From: Exobasidium rhododendri
Taxonomy: Eukaryota > Basidiomycota > Exobasidiomycetes > Exobasidiales > Exobasidiaceae
Direction: 5' to 3'
Length of the DNA: 64,000 nt
NCBI GenBank assembly: GCA_026210745.1
Contig: CP110632.1
Location: forward strand, 4,649,001-4,713,000
Part shown: piece after piece, positions 1-12,309 of the stretch
Numbering within the stretch: position 1 is the stretch's first letter
How the letters are laid out: each line of letters begins with the position of its first letter
Notes under the pieces: model-generated
Told to the model about the DNA's origin: nothing
Database searches by the model: none
Seen by the model: only the letters and a program-made list of their open reading frames with translations
Translations under genes and position numbers: made by a program

Positions 1-822
1 GACGACAGCGATTCAAGTGGTACTTTTTGTGCAAGCTCGAGTTCATACCATCTTGACGGTGAGAAGGAATCTATAATTGGGTCTAAAGGAAATGGAAGAG
101 CCAAACGTCCCAATCGAGACATGTAAAAGGTGCGATCGAAACCAAAAATTGAGGCAAGTCTTGGTTGCATGTGGAAAAAGACTATAGTCGGGTCTTCGTG
201 GGGAATCACAGGAAAGGAGCTACGCTGCAAACAGTATGTTCACTATTTGTATCTCCAGAAGCGATAAAGGTTTACAACTTCACCTTTACTCTCACAAAGA
301 GCACCCAGACGGCCACTATCACTTCCGTGCCAAATTCGGTCGGCTCATGTTGTACTCAACCATCGAGAGCTATTAATGCATCAAAAGACAAAAAGAAAAG
401 ATGTAAGAGAGGGGTGAGAGGACTGCAGCAGGAGATGGCGTTTGCTTCCCTGAAACAGCTACCAGCCTAAACTGAAGGGATCGAGACCTGAGAGACCGCT
501 CTACCGTAGACTTGCCAAGTAAGTGACTGTAGTCTCATATCTGACTGACTTGCTGAAGGTGAAGATGTTGAGCTGTGTTAAGATCCCGTTGATCTTAGTT
601 TCCCCGGCACTCTGAAGACGAGCAAGAAGATGTCTCCCTTGATTGTTCGCGCACTCGTGGGCAAATAAAAGTACAGTAATAATAGATTTGTCGATCATTC
701 GTGCGCGCCTCAAAGAGTGTTACTTTCCGCCGCTAAGTGTTTCCTTTGACTTTGCCTGCATCTATCTATAAGGAACACGCCCGCGCCTCTCTTCCCCTCT
801 TCGACATTGCCTTTCGCCTGCC
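1..822. other. Intergenic left edge and dynactin promoter
   Basis: I see no convincing gene here. The longest open frame (165-470, plus strand) has no recognisable motif and biased low-complexity composition. A TATA-like TATAAG lies at 767-772, about 50 bases before the dynactin start codon, and a pyrimidine-rich stretch precedes the ATG. Confidence 0.5.
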
Positions 823-3800
823 ATGGCGTCGCCCAAGGGAAACGCGCCTCTTCGACTGCATCAGCGATGCAAGGTGGCATCCTATGGCAGAGGCGAGATC
901 TTGTTCGTGGGCCAGACATCTTTCTCGCATGGTCTGTGGGTAGGGATCGCCCTTGATGAGCCAAAGGGTAAGAATGATGGGTCGATCCAAGACAAGGTCT
1001 ACTTTGATGCTTTGCCCGGTCATGGCGTCTTTGTCAGGACAAGTCAAGTCGAGACTATTGATGATGTTGATGATGATGACGAAGAGGAGGAGAGGATCGA
1101 TGAGATCGTGTATGGGATGGAAGAAGACTCTGCGTCGTTACAGTCACCGCCTATGCCATCTTCGAGAACGAGTGCAGGCTCATCCAGAACGCCATCTCGA
1201 GCGACTTCAAGCCCGAATAAAGCGACAGTAAGACCGCGAACTTCTCTTGCTATGCGACCACCTTCATCTGCAACAATCACACGACCAAGAGTAGGCTCGC
1301 CATCCAAGCCTACCATCAGTCGATCACCGGTAAAGACGCCAGCAAGAGGGACAACCAGTCAGCCAATGTCTCGAACTAACACAGGACCAACAGGATCGTC
1401 AAATGCTCCCCGACCTGCCTCTACAATGGGTGGTAGGATCGCAACCGTCTCTACTCCCGCGCCACGACCTGCTGCTGTACGTTCCATCACCTCGACTCCA
1501 GCAAGGACGACCATGACAGCAGCTTCTCGAAACAATGCAAGATCGGCAGTTCAGGCTGCCAAGGCACCTGATACGGCGACAGCAAGAGCGGGTCTAAGGC
1601 CGGTGATGAAAGCCAGAGCCTCGATGGCCCCTCCAAGTTCGTCTTCAGCTGCTCGTGTTCCGCGGACACCTACTACAATGATGCCTTCTCGACCGGGTTC
1701 CTCTGCAGCAATAGGGCCAAGTCGATCGTCAGGCTCTATATCCGCTTCGGAGACTCCTATAGTTCGTCAAGCGAGGGCTACGACAACCACTCCCGCACAT
1801 CAAAAGGTGTTCGCAAACGAAGATGAAGGGGAACAATATGATGCATTGATGGCGGATGGAGACGACGGTGAGGCAGCACAAGAGCTCCTATCGTCCACTG
1901 ACTCTGGGGATATAGCGGCCTTGGCGAACCAACAAGAGGAGGGACTGACGTCTCCCTCTCTTCGCAAGGGATCTGCAGGTGATCGCCAACAGGGCTACAT
2001 GTCCTTGAGTAGTGGCCCGTCACTAACGAATCTGAGTCGAACGACGGGGGAGGTGGGTGCCGTTCAAAGGGAGGTCGAAGAGCTGAAAGTGAAGCTCAAG
2101 ATCGCAGAGAAGAAAAGGGAGGAAGATCGAGAGAAGATAAAAGAGGCAGAGAGGATTCGAATGGAATCAGAACAGTTCCTTGCGATCAAGCCTAAGATGA
2201 CAGCGAAGCAGGTAGAGCTGCAAGACCAGCTGAAGGACTTGCACAAGATGGAGAAGGATTGGACTCTACAGAGAGAAGACTACGAGCGTCAAATCAGTGA
2301 GCTGTCTGATACTCTAGAAATCACCGCTTTAGATCGCGAAGTGGCAGAGGAGAAAGCAGAGGGGGCACTGGAAGAGTTGCGCATCATGACGGACAAGGTG
2401 GAAGAGATGCAGGTGGACATAGAGGTGCTTCGCGAGGAGAATGCGTTGTACGAGCAAGGACCGATAGACGACAAGGAGAAGCTGTCGATTGGGTATATAC
2501 AACTTGAAAAGCAAAATGAAAGGCTGAAAGATGCCCTTGTTCGGCTGAGGGACATGAGCGTAGAAGGTGACGCTGATCAGAAGCGACGGATAGCGGTACT
2601 GGAGAAAGATCTCAGCGCCCTGGACGACCTTCAGGCTTCGTATGAGTCAGTCTGCACCAGGTTGGAGTCCAGTGATGCGCTGTTGGAGGATCTCAAGATA
2701 CAATTGGACGATGCCTTAGGCGCCGAAGAGATGCTGGAGCAATTGACGGAGCGTAACCTAGTATTGACGGAGAAGCTAGAGGAGATGTCGATTGCAATAG
2801 AGGATCTTGAAGCATTGAGAGAATTGAATGATGAGCTGGAAGAGACGCATTTGGAGACGGAGAAGCAGCTGCAGGAGGAGGTGGACCTGAAGGACATACA
2901 GCTACGTGAGCATCGCATCCGCACAGAATCACTGGAGGGGAACATTGTCGAATACGAGAACACGTTTGGACAGTTCCGAGAGTTGGTGATGAACCTCCAG
3001 AGCGAGGTGCAGACTCTGCGTGACGATGACAAGGCGAGGGATGCGGGCAAGAGCAGCGGTGATGATCAGGCCATGCTCAATTTGAATCTCAAATTACAAT
3101 CGTCGACGCTGAAATCGCAAGCAAAGACGATTGAGTTGGAGATTGGCAAGTTGCAAGCGCAACAGGCTACCACGCATCTCGAGATGATCAGCCCCTACCT
3201 TCCCAAGGAATTTTTCGAGCAAGACAAGGACGCATGCGAGAGTCTCCTCTTCTTCCAGCGCATTGCCGCCAAGACCGATATCATCAAGACGATCGTGGAA
3301 GGTAACCATGACATTGCTAGCAGCCTGATTGGCGTCGTCGAGGAGTCGTTGATCAAGGTCTGCAAGATGCGGCATTCTTTGGCCCACTTTATCGTGCTGA
3401 CTCGACAGATCTCTGCGGAGATTCAATTGGCGTCCATTCCGACGTTCCTAAAGTCAGGTCGAATGTACAAGGAGCTGACGACGATCGAGAAGCGGATCGA
3501 CCATTTCATCGAGCAGCTTCGAGAGGAGGCTCTGAACGAGGAAGAGTGCGGTAAAGAATACAACCGATTCGTCAACTCGTTGGACGACTTCGACTTTGCG
3601 TTGATGGAAGGGAGCGACGAAGGTCTCTTCAGCGATCTTGCTGCAAAGGAGCTGGGATCCGCGATACTGTTCGATCTGGACCTGGATACAATCGCCGCCG
3701 CACTGGGCTTCTCCAAGCAGAACATCGCCGCGCTTTACAACGACTATCTCAGCCAGGGGACTACAAGTGCCGAGGGAGAGGCGCCACCCGCGGAGATTGA

Positions 3801-5259
3801 GTTCCAAATGAATGAGCTCGACATCAACGACTGTCTCTTTCAGCCGATACAAGACCAGATCAACAACATCCGATCGACAAAGGTGCCTGCTCGGAAGCTT
3901 CTCCGTCGACTGGCAACACTCAACAACAACAGCGAGGCCGTCAAGATGGATGCAATCGAAAAGTTGCCGAGTCTGGGACGATTGACCAGTCAGCTGGTGC
4001 AATTCAGCACGACTCTAGTGACAAACTTCAGCACATACACCAACGAGGTCCGAGTGAACAAGTCGGCGTTTGAGCTAAACGCAATTCTTCAATTTGTCCA
4101 GAATGCCACCGGAGATGTGATGCTGCAGGGCGAGGTGAAGAGGGAGGAGCCGATGTGGGCCTTGATCCACGCTCAGACGGCGCAGCTGAGCCAGACTGTG
4201 GGTGAGTTGCTTGGTGCTGCAACGGAGCAGGAGAATGTGATCAAGATCACCGGCCCGCTACCCTGGATCGGAAGAGTGGAAGAGATCAAGCGATCGCAGA
4301 GTGAGAACGTAGATTCGCAGCGCATCATAGTCAAGCAGACCGAGGATCTCAAGGAATTATACAAGCAGACAAAATTCAGGGACGAGGCCCTGCAAGAGAA
4401 CACAATCAAGATTGAGCGACTGAACAAACAAGTGAAAAAGAGCAAAGAAGAGCTGCTCGCTGTGGAAGGGCTGAAGAGTGACTTGTCGGAAATGACAAGG
4501 AGGATGAAGGCGTATGAAGAGGGCAATAGTGCTTTGCAAGGCGAACTTGAGCAATTGCAGAGGGAGTATGAAAGAGTGCTCAAGGAGCGCGGCACACAGG
4601 TAAAGGATGGTGCAGCATCATTGTCATCTGCAGGCACTGAAGGGAAGAGTGGGCCAGACGGGACATCATCGCACTTGCCAGGAAATGTCAGCCTAAGCAC
4701 AGGCTATGCCCACAATTCCACCATGTCATCGAGCAGCCTTGAAGCATCGTACTTGAATGATCAACTGGAAGCGGTACGAGGCGCATTGAGATACCTGCGC
4801 ATGGAAAACAACGTCCTCAAGAGTAGAGATGTCCTTTCCAAGTTTGAAACACTGCCAAGACTTCTTTCAGGACAGGCGCCTCCACAAGAGGAAGAGGGAG
4901 ATGGCGAGGCAATAGACCCAAGTAAAGGAATTCCTCGGCCACGAAAGGAGACGATCATTGATGAGAGTATGAATTCGGAAGGTCGCAAGTTGATGAAAGA
5001 GCTGATGAGGATCGCTTCTTGTCCTCGCGTCGTGTCCCTTACCCCCTTGGGTAAGGTAGACGGCCTCAATAGCAGTGACAAGAAGCAGCAGCAGCAGCAG
5101 CAGCAGAACCATCGACCAAAGAGGAGCTGGACACCCATGGCAAAGTTGCCTCAAACGCAATTGTATGAGCAAACACTGGAGCGCAGTCGGATCCAAAGGA
5201 GGATCCAGTCGTTGCACGAAAAGATTAGCACAAGCAGCATGGTTTCTCTCTGCGCTTGA
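823..5259 (+). CDS. NIP100: Dynactin subunit 1 (p150-Glued), CAP-Gly protein
   Basis: Largest subunit of dynactin, which links cytoplasmic dynein to microtubules and cargo. The 1478-residue protein comes from one uninterrupted exon. The N-terminal CAP-Gly domain (residues about 12-75) carries the signature GKNDGS and a GHGVFVR end, which bind microtubule and EB1 tails. Next comes a Ser/Pro/Arg-rich basic linker (about 100-330) that probably adds microtubule affinity. Long coiled coils follow (about 410-770 and 1150-1290), with the conserved dynactin p150 region between them. The C-terminal part has a short glutamine run from a CAG repeat near 5085-5105 and a conserved RIASCPRVVSL segment. Length matches animal p150 (about 1280) and long fungal forms. 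The ATG at 823 directly precedes the CAP-Gly domain, and no better upstream start is visible. The domain call is seen in sequence; the role is from the family. Confidence 0.95.
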   Translation: MASPKGNAPLRLHQRCKVASYGRGEILFVGQTSFSHGLWVGIALDEPKGKNDGSIQDKVYFDALPGHGVFVRTSQVETIDDVDDDDEEEERIDEIVYGMEEDSASLQSPPMPSSRTSAGSSRTPSRATSSPNKATVRPRTSLAMRPPSSATITRPRVGSPSKPTISRSPVKTPARGTTSQPMSRTNTGPTGSSNAPRPASTMGGRIATVSTPAPRPAAVRSITSTPARTTMTAASRNNARSAVQAAKAPDTATARAGLRPVMKARASMAPPSSSSAARVPRTPTTMMPSRPGSSAAIGPSRSSGSISASETPIVRQARATTTTPAHQKVFANEDEGEQYDALMADGDDGEAAQELLSSTDSGDIAALANQQEEGLTSPSLRKGSAGDRQQGYMSLSSGPSLTNLSRTTGEVGAVQREVEELKVKLKIAEKKREEDREKIKEAERIRMESEQFLAIKPKMTAKQVELQDQLKDLHKMEKDWTLQREDYERQISELSDTLEITALDREVAEEKAEGALEELRIMTDKVEEMQVDIEVLREENALYEQGPIDDKEKLSIGYIQLEKQNERLKDALVRLRDMSVEGDADQKRRIAVLEKDLSALDDLQASYESVCTRLESSDALLEDLKIQLDDALGAEEMLEQLTERNLVLTEKLEEMSIAIEDLEALRELNDELEETHLETEKQLQEEVDLKDIQLREHRIRTESLEGNIVEYENTFGQFRELVMNLQSEVQTLRDDDKARDAGKSSGDDQAMLNLNLKLQSSTLKSQAKTIELEIGKLQAQQATTHLEMISPYLPKEFFEQDKDACESLLFFQRIAAKTDIIKTIVEGNHDIASSLIGVVEESLIKVCKMRHSLAHFIVLTRQISAEIQLASIPTFLKSGRMYKELTTIEKRIDHFIEQLREEALNEEECGKEYNRFVNSLDDFDFALMEGSDEGLFSDLAAKELGSAILFDLDLDTIAAALGFSKQNIAALYNDYLSQGTTSAEGEAPPAEIEFQMNELDINDCLFQPIQDQINNIRSTKVPARKLLRRLATLNNNSEAVKMDAIEKLPSLGRLTSQLVQFSTTLVTNFSTYTNEVRVNKSAFELNAILQFVQNATGDVMLQGEVKREEPMWALIHAQTAQLSQTVGELLGAATEQENVIKITGPLPWIGRVEEIKRSQSENVDSQRIIVKQTEDLKELYKQTKFRDEALQENTIKIERLNKQVKKSKEELLAVEGLKSDLSEMTRRMKAYEEGNSALQGELEQLQREYERVLKERGTQVKDGAASLSSAGTEGKSGPDGTSSHLPGNVSLSTGYAHNSTMSSSSLEASYLNDQLEAVRGALRYLRMENNVLKSRDVLSKFETLPRLLSGQAPPQEEEGDGEAIDPSKGIPRPRKETIIDESMNSEGRKLMKELMRIASCPRVVSLTPLGKVDGLNSSDKKQQQQQQQNHRPKRSWTPMAKLPQTQLYEQTLERSRIQRRIQSLHEKISTSSMVSLCA

Positions 5260-5375
5260 ATGCCGCCTGATTTGCTGTATTATCCACATCCAATATGCAT
5301 GTTTTGTATTATTCGTCGGGTCATTGATGTTACATGGACTTGTGAGGAGGATGTGGGAGAGACTTATGGCTAGAG

Positions 5376-7260
5376 TCAGATGACCGAGGCAATTTGAACC
5401 TTCTTGATCGCCAACGTGCTAGGTTGAACGAGCATGACTTCGCCCGAGGCAGCAAAGTTGGGAAGGAGGACGACGCGGATGGAGTGGCCGTCAGAGCATT
5501 CGTACAGTCGAGTTGCAAAGCGTTCCTGGTTGCCGATAAAATAGACGTCTGGTGCCTCTTCTATCAGAAATGGATCTCGATCGCTTAAAGGGTAGCAAGC
5601 TGAGGGAGACGAATGAGGTGATTTGTTCTGTCAGCAGGACGCCATACTGCGCTATCTTCTTGGTCGTACTCACAGAGAGTGTCCGGTGCAGTAGGAGCGA
5701 GATGCCCCCAATCGAGTGTGTTGCAAGCTGCTTGAATGCGAGCTTCATCGTCGCTCTCCACCATGTACTTGAATATATCATTGATGTTTTGTCCGGAAGA
5801 GCCGAGAAATCTGTTAGAAACGAATAGCTGTCATCAACATAAATCCTATTCCACAAGTGCTTGTGGGGTAAAGACTCACTTCTTCTGCTGGATGCCAAAC
5901 CAGCCAGGGTTGCTTTCTCGATGCAACGTTTCAAATCGAGAGGCTTTGGGAAAGAGCGAGTGGTGCATGGGCTGCTGGGGAAGCGCCAGACTGGTGGGGT
6001 CTTTTTCACCGGGAAGCAGGTGAACGTGCATAGTTGAAGCAATGTCGACCAGGAAGTTGTCCAAATTGGAGGTGGGATACGAGTTAGAGGGCGCTGGCAT
6101 AGTGTTGCGTGACACCTTGTCCTCATCACCTCGCAGGGCATTCGTCATGGAATTGCCTGCAATAATCAGACTGGTAATCTGGGAGACCTCACCACGCTCC
6201 TGTCGTGTGCGTTGACGTGGATCAGCATGAGTAAATTACAGGCTGTGCTGGCTTCACTCACATCTGCTTCGCCGACATGACCCAGAAGCCAGTCTGTCAA
6301 GAGCATCAGCTTCAGCTCCTTTTCCGAGTAGCCCATCATGCCGTGCTCTTCTACACCATTCTCCTTTCCTGATTCTTTCTTCACTATCACGTTAGCAGCT
6401 GATGTCTCTAGCTCTAGGCCACTGACTAGAGCTACCCAGCCCTTCGCTATCGGTGCATCGTCAACATCCATACTGTCTTCCTTCTTTGTTGTGGTGTCTG
6501 CCTTTGCATTGTACTCTGGCACGCCTGCAAAGATCGCATCGGCCACCTCGAAGTCGCCTGATCTGGTCTCTGTTCCAAGGATAGCTACCACGACTCCTGG
6601 TGCGAGGAAAATGAAGACGAGAATCAGCGTCAGCCGCATTGCAATCGCGGAACGTTACCCACCCGTCACTAGGGAAGCACGAAGATGTCCGTCTGGAGCG
6701 ACGGCTGATCCCACAAGTCGTACACGGCCACTTTCGTCTTCTATGAAAAATTCGTCCCGCTCTGGGTCCGCATACTTCTCACTTGCCGGTTGCGGAGGAA
6801 GGTATTGCTGTTTGGTACATAGAAGAGCTCAGCAGAAAGCACTCCCGCCACCCTTTCCGTCTCAATGTCCACTACTTACCTCTCTCGTCAGTTCCTCCAG
6901 AACATCCGGTTTGAGATGCATACTGCAGTAGATAATACCGACGACGAAGCAGATCTGTCCTTGCTTGACATCCAGTATTCTCTTCACGTAGTTTGCTTTG
7001 ATTTGAACGCTCCCCTGACTGCTGCTCTGACTACTGCTCATCATCAACGCTGATGTCGCTCCTTTGCCCTCCCACCATTCCTCCGTGGCCCTTTTCACCA
7101 ATCGGCCCTTTGGGTGTTTCAGTCGACGCAAGCGGTAGTCGTACAGTGTCGAGAATTGACGATTGTACCGACGAGAGGAAAGGGGTACAAGAAACGGGTC
7201 CGAAAGGTGGTGCAGGGGTTCATACTGCGATGAGGTCCGCTGCACTGTTGCCGTCGCCAT
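5376..7260 (-). CDS. POL31: DNA polymerase delta small subunit (POLD2/Pol31)
   Basis: B-subunit of replicative DNA polymerase delta (also shared with polymerase zeta in yeast), acting at lagging-strand synthesis. I join six exons: 7260-6880, 6807-6663, 6596-6262, 6199-5880, 5810-5674 and 5599-5376, giving 513 residues with no frame conflict. The N-terminal OB-fold region includes VKRILDVKQGQICFVVG. Then comes LVTGVVVAILGTE and the inactive phosphoesterase-like domain with LIIAGNSM, the segment HVHLLPGEKDPT and FLGSSGQNINDI. The C-terminal part holds CYPLSDRDPF and VYFIGNQ. These are hallmark blocks of POLD2. As in all B-subunits, the calcineurin-like fold is expected to lack catalytic metal ligands. 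A MluI cell-cycle box lies 72 bases upstream of the start, fitting S-phase expression. Confidence 0.94.
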
Positions 7261-8714
7261 GCCCGCGTCGAAGTGCGAAGTGTTGGTTCACTGCAGAGGA
7301 AGGAAGTAGCACGCAGCAAGAAGAATCCGAGACGCGTAAAGTAAAAATGTCAAGTCGCCCTCTTTTCTCGCGCCTGCCAAGACTGGCGCTCCTGTTTAGA
7401 GAGGAGTGCGTCTTCGTAGTAGAAGTAGCGGGACACCTCAGAGAGAGAGAGCTTCAATTATTGCTTACACGAAGCTTGATTTGCTTGTATGAAGCTCAAG
7501 AAGCTTGTTAAAACGTCAAATCAAATAGGCAAGAGGATCAGGTGTCCAGAAGGATGCCTCCATCTCGCGCTTTCAGAGGCCACACCTCCCCTATGCTCTT
7601 CTTGCGAGATTAGAGACGAAGTGTGATGCTCCGGACTGCTCTTCTCCTGACAAGATTGTTACCAATCAGGTGACATACATCATCGTGGAAAAGTCACGGA
7701 GGGGAGAAAGGGACTGAATGTGGCTAGGACCCCCCACGCAAAAAAGTGTCCGACGCCTCGCTATCACGAAGGAGTAGACAAACTGATTACATGCAATCGT
7801 CCATATTCTCCGTTGCGAGGAATGGTGCCTGGGGTATCTTTTGCCTAAGCTAAACAAACTTTACATTTCCGAAAGCGCAAGACCAGAGAACCAGTACACA
7901 CTATAAAGCGAGTAGGGTGCATGCACCCGCATCATCCGCCAGTGACAAGGAATCGCCCAGGACAGAGTGCTCCACTGCCTTGACTGAGAACTGTATGTCG
8001 GAGAGAAAGAGATTGTATTAGATCTTTCGTTGCTTCGTGCAGGCACATTGTAGGGAAAGCAATTCCAAATTCGCGAAATACAGTATGGGTAAATCAGTGT
8101 ATTAGATAGAGACTAGCAGTGAGATATTTTACTTGCGTCCTTTTTCTATTGAATTCAACAACACGCCGAAGAAATTAATGGCGCGATTCTGGAAAATGAC
8201 ATTTCACTACGATTGTGCACTGTGCACGCCTGAGCCGGATGGGGGCAGCGTTCAAGAGGATTAGAAGGCATCCTAGCATACTCCTACTGTCGTCGAGCAT
8301 ATCTTCCCTCACCATCTCCTTCAATTCTAACGCTCCAGACGCGGACTATACAAGCAGCGTCAAACATCATACAACACAGCCGGTGGTGCGAGAGAACGGA
8401 AGAAGGCAAAAGAGAAGATCATCAAGTGGCTAGAGACTGGAGAGCTGGGCCGGACAGAAATAAACAGGCACGAAATCATAGAAGGAAAGAAAACAGAGAG
8501 CAAAGCGGTCCTTGCTGAGACCTTTCGGATTTCCAGCGTCCGTCACAACGACAATCGGTCCGGCCTTGCTCGAGTGGCTTCCTTCTCCGTCCTTCGTACC
8601 ATCACTACATAGCGGTGGCACTACGAAGTTTCTCGACTCGCCCGAAAGCAGGCTCATGCTTTTGGCCACGTAAAACAGCATCCTTGATATTGTCAAAGAG
8701 ATAACTTGCTCAAG
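7261..8714. other. Divergent intergenic region between POL31 and OPT genes
   Basis: No gene is supported over these 1.45 kb. Open frames at 7053-7511 and 8215-8433 are antisense shadow or low-complexity. The stretch should contain both divergent promoters. The only motif I can name is the ACGCGT element listed separately. Confidence 0.5.
7332..7337. promoter_or_regulatory. MluI cell-cycle box upstream of POL31
   Basis: A palindromic ACGCGT lies 72 bases upstream of the POL31 ATG. In yeasts this element binds MBF (Mbp1/Swi6-type) and drives G1/S transcription of replication genes. The motif is visible; its function here is inferred from the gene it precedes. Confidence 0.5.
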
Positions 8715-11700
8715 ATGAGCTCTTCAGGTATCAAGAAAAGCGGACGGGGAAGTCGTGCGGGGCTGGGTACGTCAAGCGGCAGGCCTATGACTGGACGACC
8801 AACTACAGGTAGGCCAATGACAGGATCAGCCAGACCAGGGACTTCAAAAGGGGGAATGGGAAGGCTTGATTCGGCAACTTTGGGTCAATACGATGAAGAG
8901 TACGATGACGAAGATGACGAAGATTATGAGAGTGAAGATGATGGCGACGTCTTTGCGTTCGTTCTTCGTGAGTGATGGAGTAGGATGCACGGGACAGGGG
9001 TCTTTTTCATGCTGACGATACCATTTCTCCTCACACAAAAGCCGATCTTGGTCCTGCACCTGAAGTTATAGACAACACCGATGCGACAGTCGCAGCACCA
9101 CAGCAACAAGCTCCAGCAGAGGAGGATGAAACTTTCTACTATGATGAGGCGACAGGGGCGGTGTACGACAGCGCGGGAAGACTGGTCGAGATGCCTCCCG
9201 TATCTAACACGAGCGCGACCCAAGAGCAACAGCAGCCTTTGAGAGATCACCCATTGGCCAGGGGAGTGACCACTGAGCCTTCACCGAACGAGGCTTTCGC
9301 CAGCGACACACTGCCAAAGGAGCCTGAAGCAGCTGCAGGTAGACATCGAACGGATTCTTTTCCTTCTGCTGCACCCTCCTATAGCGGCGAAAGCTTTGAA
9401 GACACCGCCTTTCCTGCCAGTATCCCACTCCATCGGATTGCTTCCAATGGATCCAGCTTCACTCGTGATAATGCTCCCATGTTCAATCATGCAACGTCCA
9501 TTTCGGGCTTTCCTATCGATTCCCTAGCAGAGGTGGAGAATATCAGCGCCAGCTACCACGGGACCCCTAATCGACCCACTTCTCGCGATATCGGCTTCAC
9601 AGTAACAGGCGGAGCCCAACTCGACCAAGCCAGACGAGGTAGTGCAGCGAGTGGTATTGGAATGTTGCCAGTGCCGAATGGCATGCGACAACGCAACAAT
9701 CGACTGAGCCAAGCTGCAGACGCTGGTTACAGTCCGCAAAACGACCTGAAATTCGACTTGAATACGACATCCTACGATGACTTGAAAGAGATGGACTCCA
9801 AAAACACATCGAGCATACAATTCGGTCAGACGGATGGCGTCAACTTCCAAGATGCAGAAGTCACAAAGGGTCTGCGTATGGTGGAGTTGGAGATGGAGAC
9901 CGAGGAAGACTCACCCTACCCTGAGGTTCGCGCTTCCGTCTCCAACATCGACGACTTCGACATGCCCGTCGGTACGTTCCGAGCTTGGTTCCTCTGCTTC
10001 CTCTTGTCGACAATAGCGGGAGCGGTCAACCTGCTCTTGAGCCTCCGTTATCCTGCCCCAACGTTGACGCCCATTGTCGTGCAGTTGATCGCCTACCCAT
10101 GTGGAAAGCTCATGGCTGCCGTCTTGCCCATCCGAACGTGGACACTACCGTCCTGGCTGGGCAGCTACTCCTTTTCTCTCAATCCCGGTCTCTTCAACAT
10201 CAAGGAGCACACACTGATCTCCATCGTATTGACCATCTCCATCAGTCAAGCGTATGCTCTCAATTCGGTCACTGTGCTGACATCAGATCAATTTTACAAC
10301 GCTCCTCGACCAATTGGCTTCACCATCCTTTTCGTCCTCTCGTCACAACTGTTTGGCTTCAGTACGTCTGGTCTCTGTCGTCGCTTCCTCGTCTATCCTG
10401 CTAGTATGATCTGGCCTCAAAATTTGGTGACGACGACTATCCTCAATACGCTACACGCAGAAGAAGATGGCAGTGACGGGTCAATGACTCGCTTTCGATT
10501 CTTCAGCTTTGTCTGTGGTGGAGCGTTCATTTGGTATTTTATTCCTGGCTTCCTCTTTCAAGCGCTGTCCTCGTTCAGTTGGCTCTGCTGGATCTGGCCT
10601 AGTGAGTATCTCTCTGCTTCCTTGACGGATGTTGATAGTGCCCACTCACACTCCTTTCTCCCCCTTTGTTTCTCTCTGCTGCCCGTCACACAGACAACTT
10701 CGTTGTCAACACACTTTTTGGAACACAGACCGGCCTGGGATTGGGGGTCTTGACGTTTGACTGGACTCAAGTCGCCTACACTGGCTCGCCACTCGTCTAC
10801 CCTTGGTGGTCCGAGTGCAATATCTTTGCCGGCTACATTCTCCTTTCCTGCATTCTCTGTCCCATCCTTTACTTTACAAATGTGAGTATTGTGTCAGGTT
10901 GTGGCGATAGTCTTCCTTACTCACTCCTACCCATGCTGGACAGTCGCTGTACATGTCGTACCTTCCCTTTAATTCGTCTTCTTCCTACGATCGATTCGGT
11001 CAGACGTACGACATTCTCAAGGTAGTCACCAACCACACCCAACTAGACGCCAGTGCTTTTGAAGACTATTCGTCACTCTACTTACCAGCAACGTATCTCC
11101 TACTGTACATCGCCGGCTTTGCTGCTTCCACGGCCGTTTTGGTGCATACCATCCTGTATCACGGCAAATCGGTGTGGAGAGGTATTCGATATGTCAAGAC
11201 GGAGGAAGACGACATCCATGCAAAGCACATGAAGAGGTACAAGGAAGTTCCCGAATGGTGGTATGCGTGTATCGGCATTGTCAGCTTCATCGCCGCAATC
11301 ATTGCAAATGAGGTGAGTGCCAGGAGGCAGGTCCTGTCTAGCATGGGTAGTGAAAGCAAGTCTGACCTTACTTTTACCCCCTCGTTTCTCGGTGAAGGTC
11401 TACCATACTGGTCTCCCAGTCTGGGGTCTGCTGTTAGCCGTGGCGATCCCGATCGTCTACATCCTTCCGTCTGGTTTCATCTATGCAATGACAGGTTCGG
11501 TGATCGGGACGAACTTGATTGGAGAGCTGATCGCTGGTTATGCGCTTCCTGGGAATCCCATTGCCAATCAAGTCTTCAAAGTGTACGCTCTGCAAACGCT
11601 GTCGAGTAGTCTTGGCTTCACGCAAGATCTCAAGCTGGGTCACTACATGAAGATTCCTCCTCGCAAGACCTTCATCGCTCAGCTCATCTTCTCCCTCTGG

Positions 11701-12309
11701 ATTGCTCTCGTGCAGATTGGAGTGCAGGAGTTCGCCTTTGGACACATCTTTGAGCTCTGCAACCCCGAGCAGAAAAATCTGTTCACATGTCCGCAAGCAC
11801 GAGTTTTCTTCACTGCCTCCATCTTCTGGGGCATCATTGGACCGCAGCGGTTGTTCGGAGAAGGCAATCTCTACTCTCCGCTTTACTGGGCTCTCCTCGT
11901 CGGTGCGCTTTTACCGATCCCATTCTGGTTCCTGGCGAGAAGATATCCTCGATCGTGGATCAAATTCATATCGGTGCCTATCGCGCTCAACGGCATCACC
12001 TTCATTCCACCGGCTTCCGGGATCGTCTATACTTCCTGGTTTGCAATTGCCTTCATCTTTCAGTACCTGATACGCAAGTACAACTTCCGATGGTGGAGCA
12101 AGTACAACTTTGTCACTTCCGCTGGCATGGATTCGGGCACGGTCATTTCCACCATCGTCATCTTCTTGGTACTCCAGCTGCCAAAGAATGGAAGTATTGC
12201 GGTCACTTGGTGGGGTAACACAGTATCGTCCAACACCTTGGACGGAAATCCAATGTCGTGGAAGACACCGCCCGTCGCTGGCTTCGCTCCTGCTCCTAAA
12301 AGCATTTGA
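8715..12309 (+). CDS. OPT-family oligopeptide transporter (Isp4-like)
   Basis: Proton-coupled plasma-membrane importer of small peptides, related to yeast Opt1 and S. pombe Isp4. Exons 8715-8967, 9042-10601, 10694-10881, 10944-11312 and 11398-12309 join to 1093 residues. The first 400 or so residues are hydrophilic and presumably cytosolic. They include an acidic DEEYDDEDDEDYESEDD stretch and repeats of RPMTGRPTTG. About 12-16 hydrophobic segments follow, starting near FRAWFLCFLLSTIAG. Family blocks visible are NSVTVLTSDQFY, WPNNFVVNTLFG, LTFDWTQV, KLGHYMKIPPR and TFIPPASGIVY. The ATG at 8715 is the first in frame; an in-frame TTG nine bases earlier is not a credible start in a fungus. The N-terminal extension is longer than in yeast Opt1 but this is common in basidiomycetes. 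Peptide substrate is not readable from sequence. Confidence 0.93.

Noticed and set aside
165-470. 101-codon plus-strand frame at the left edge
   Set aside because: No motif or intron context, and the start and composition look random. Not enough to call a gene.
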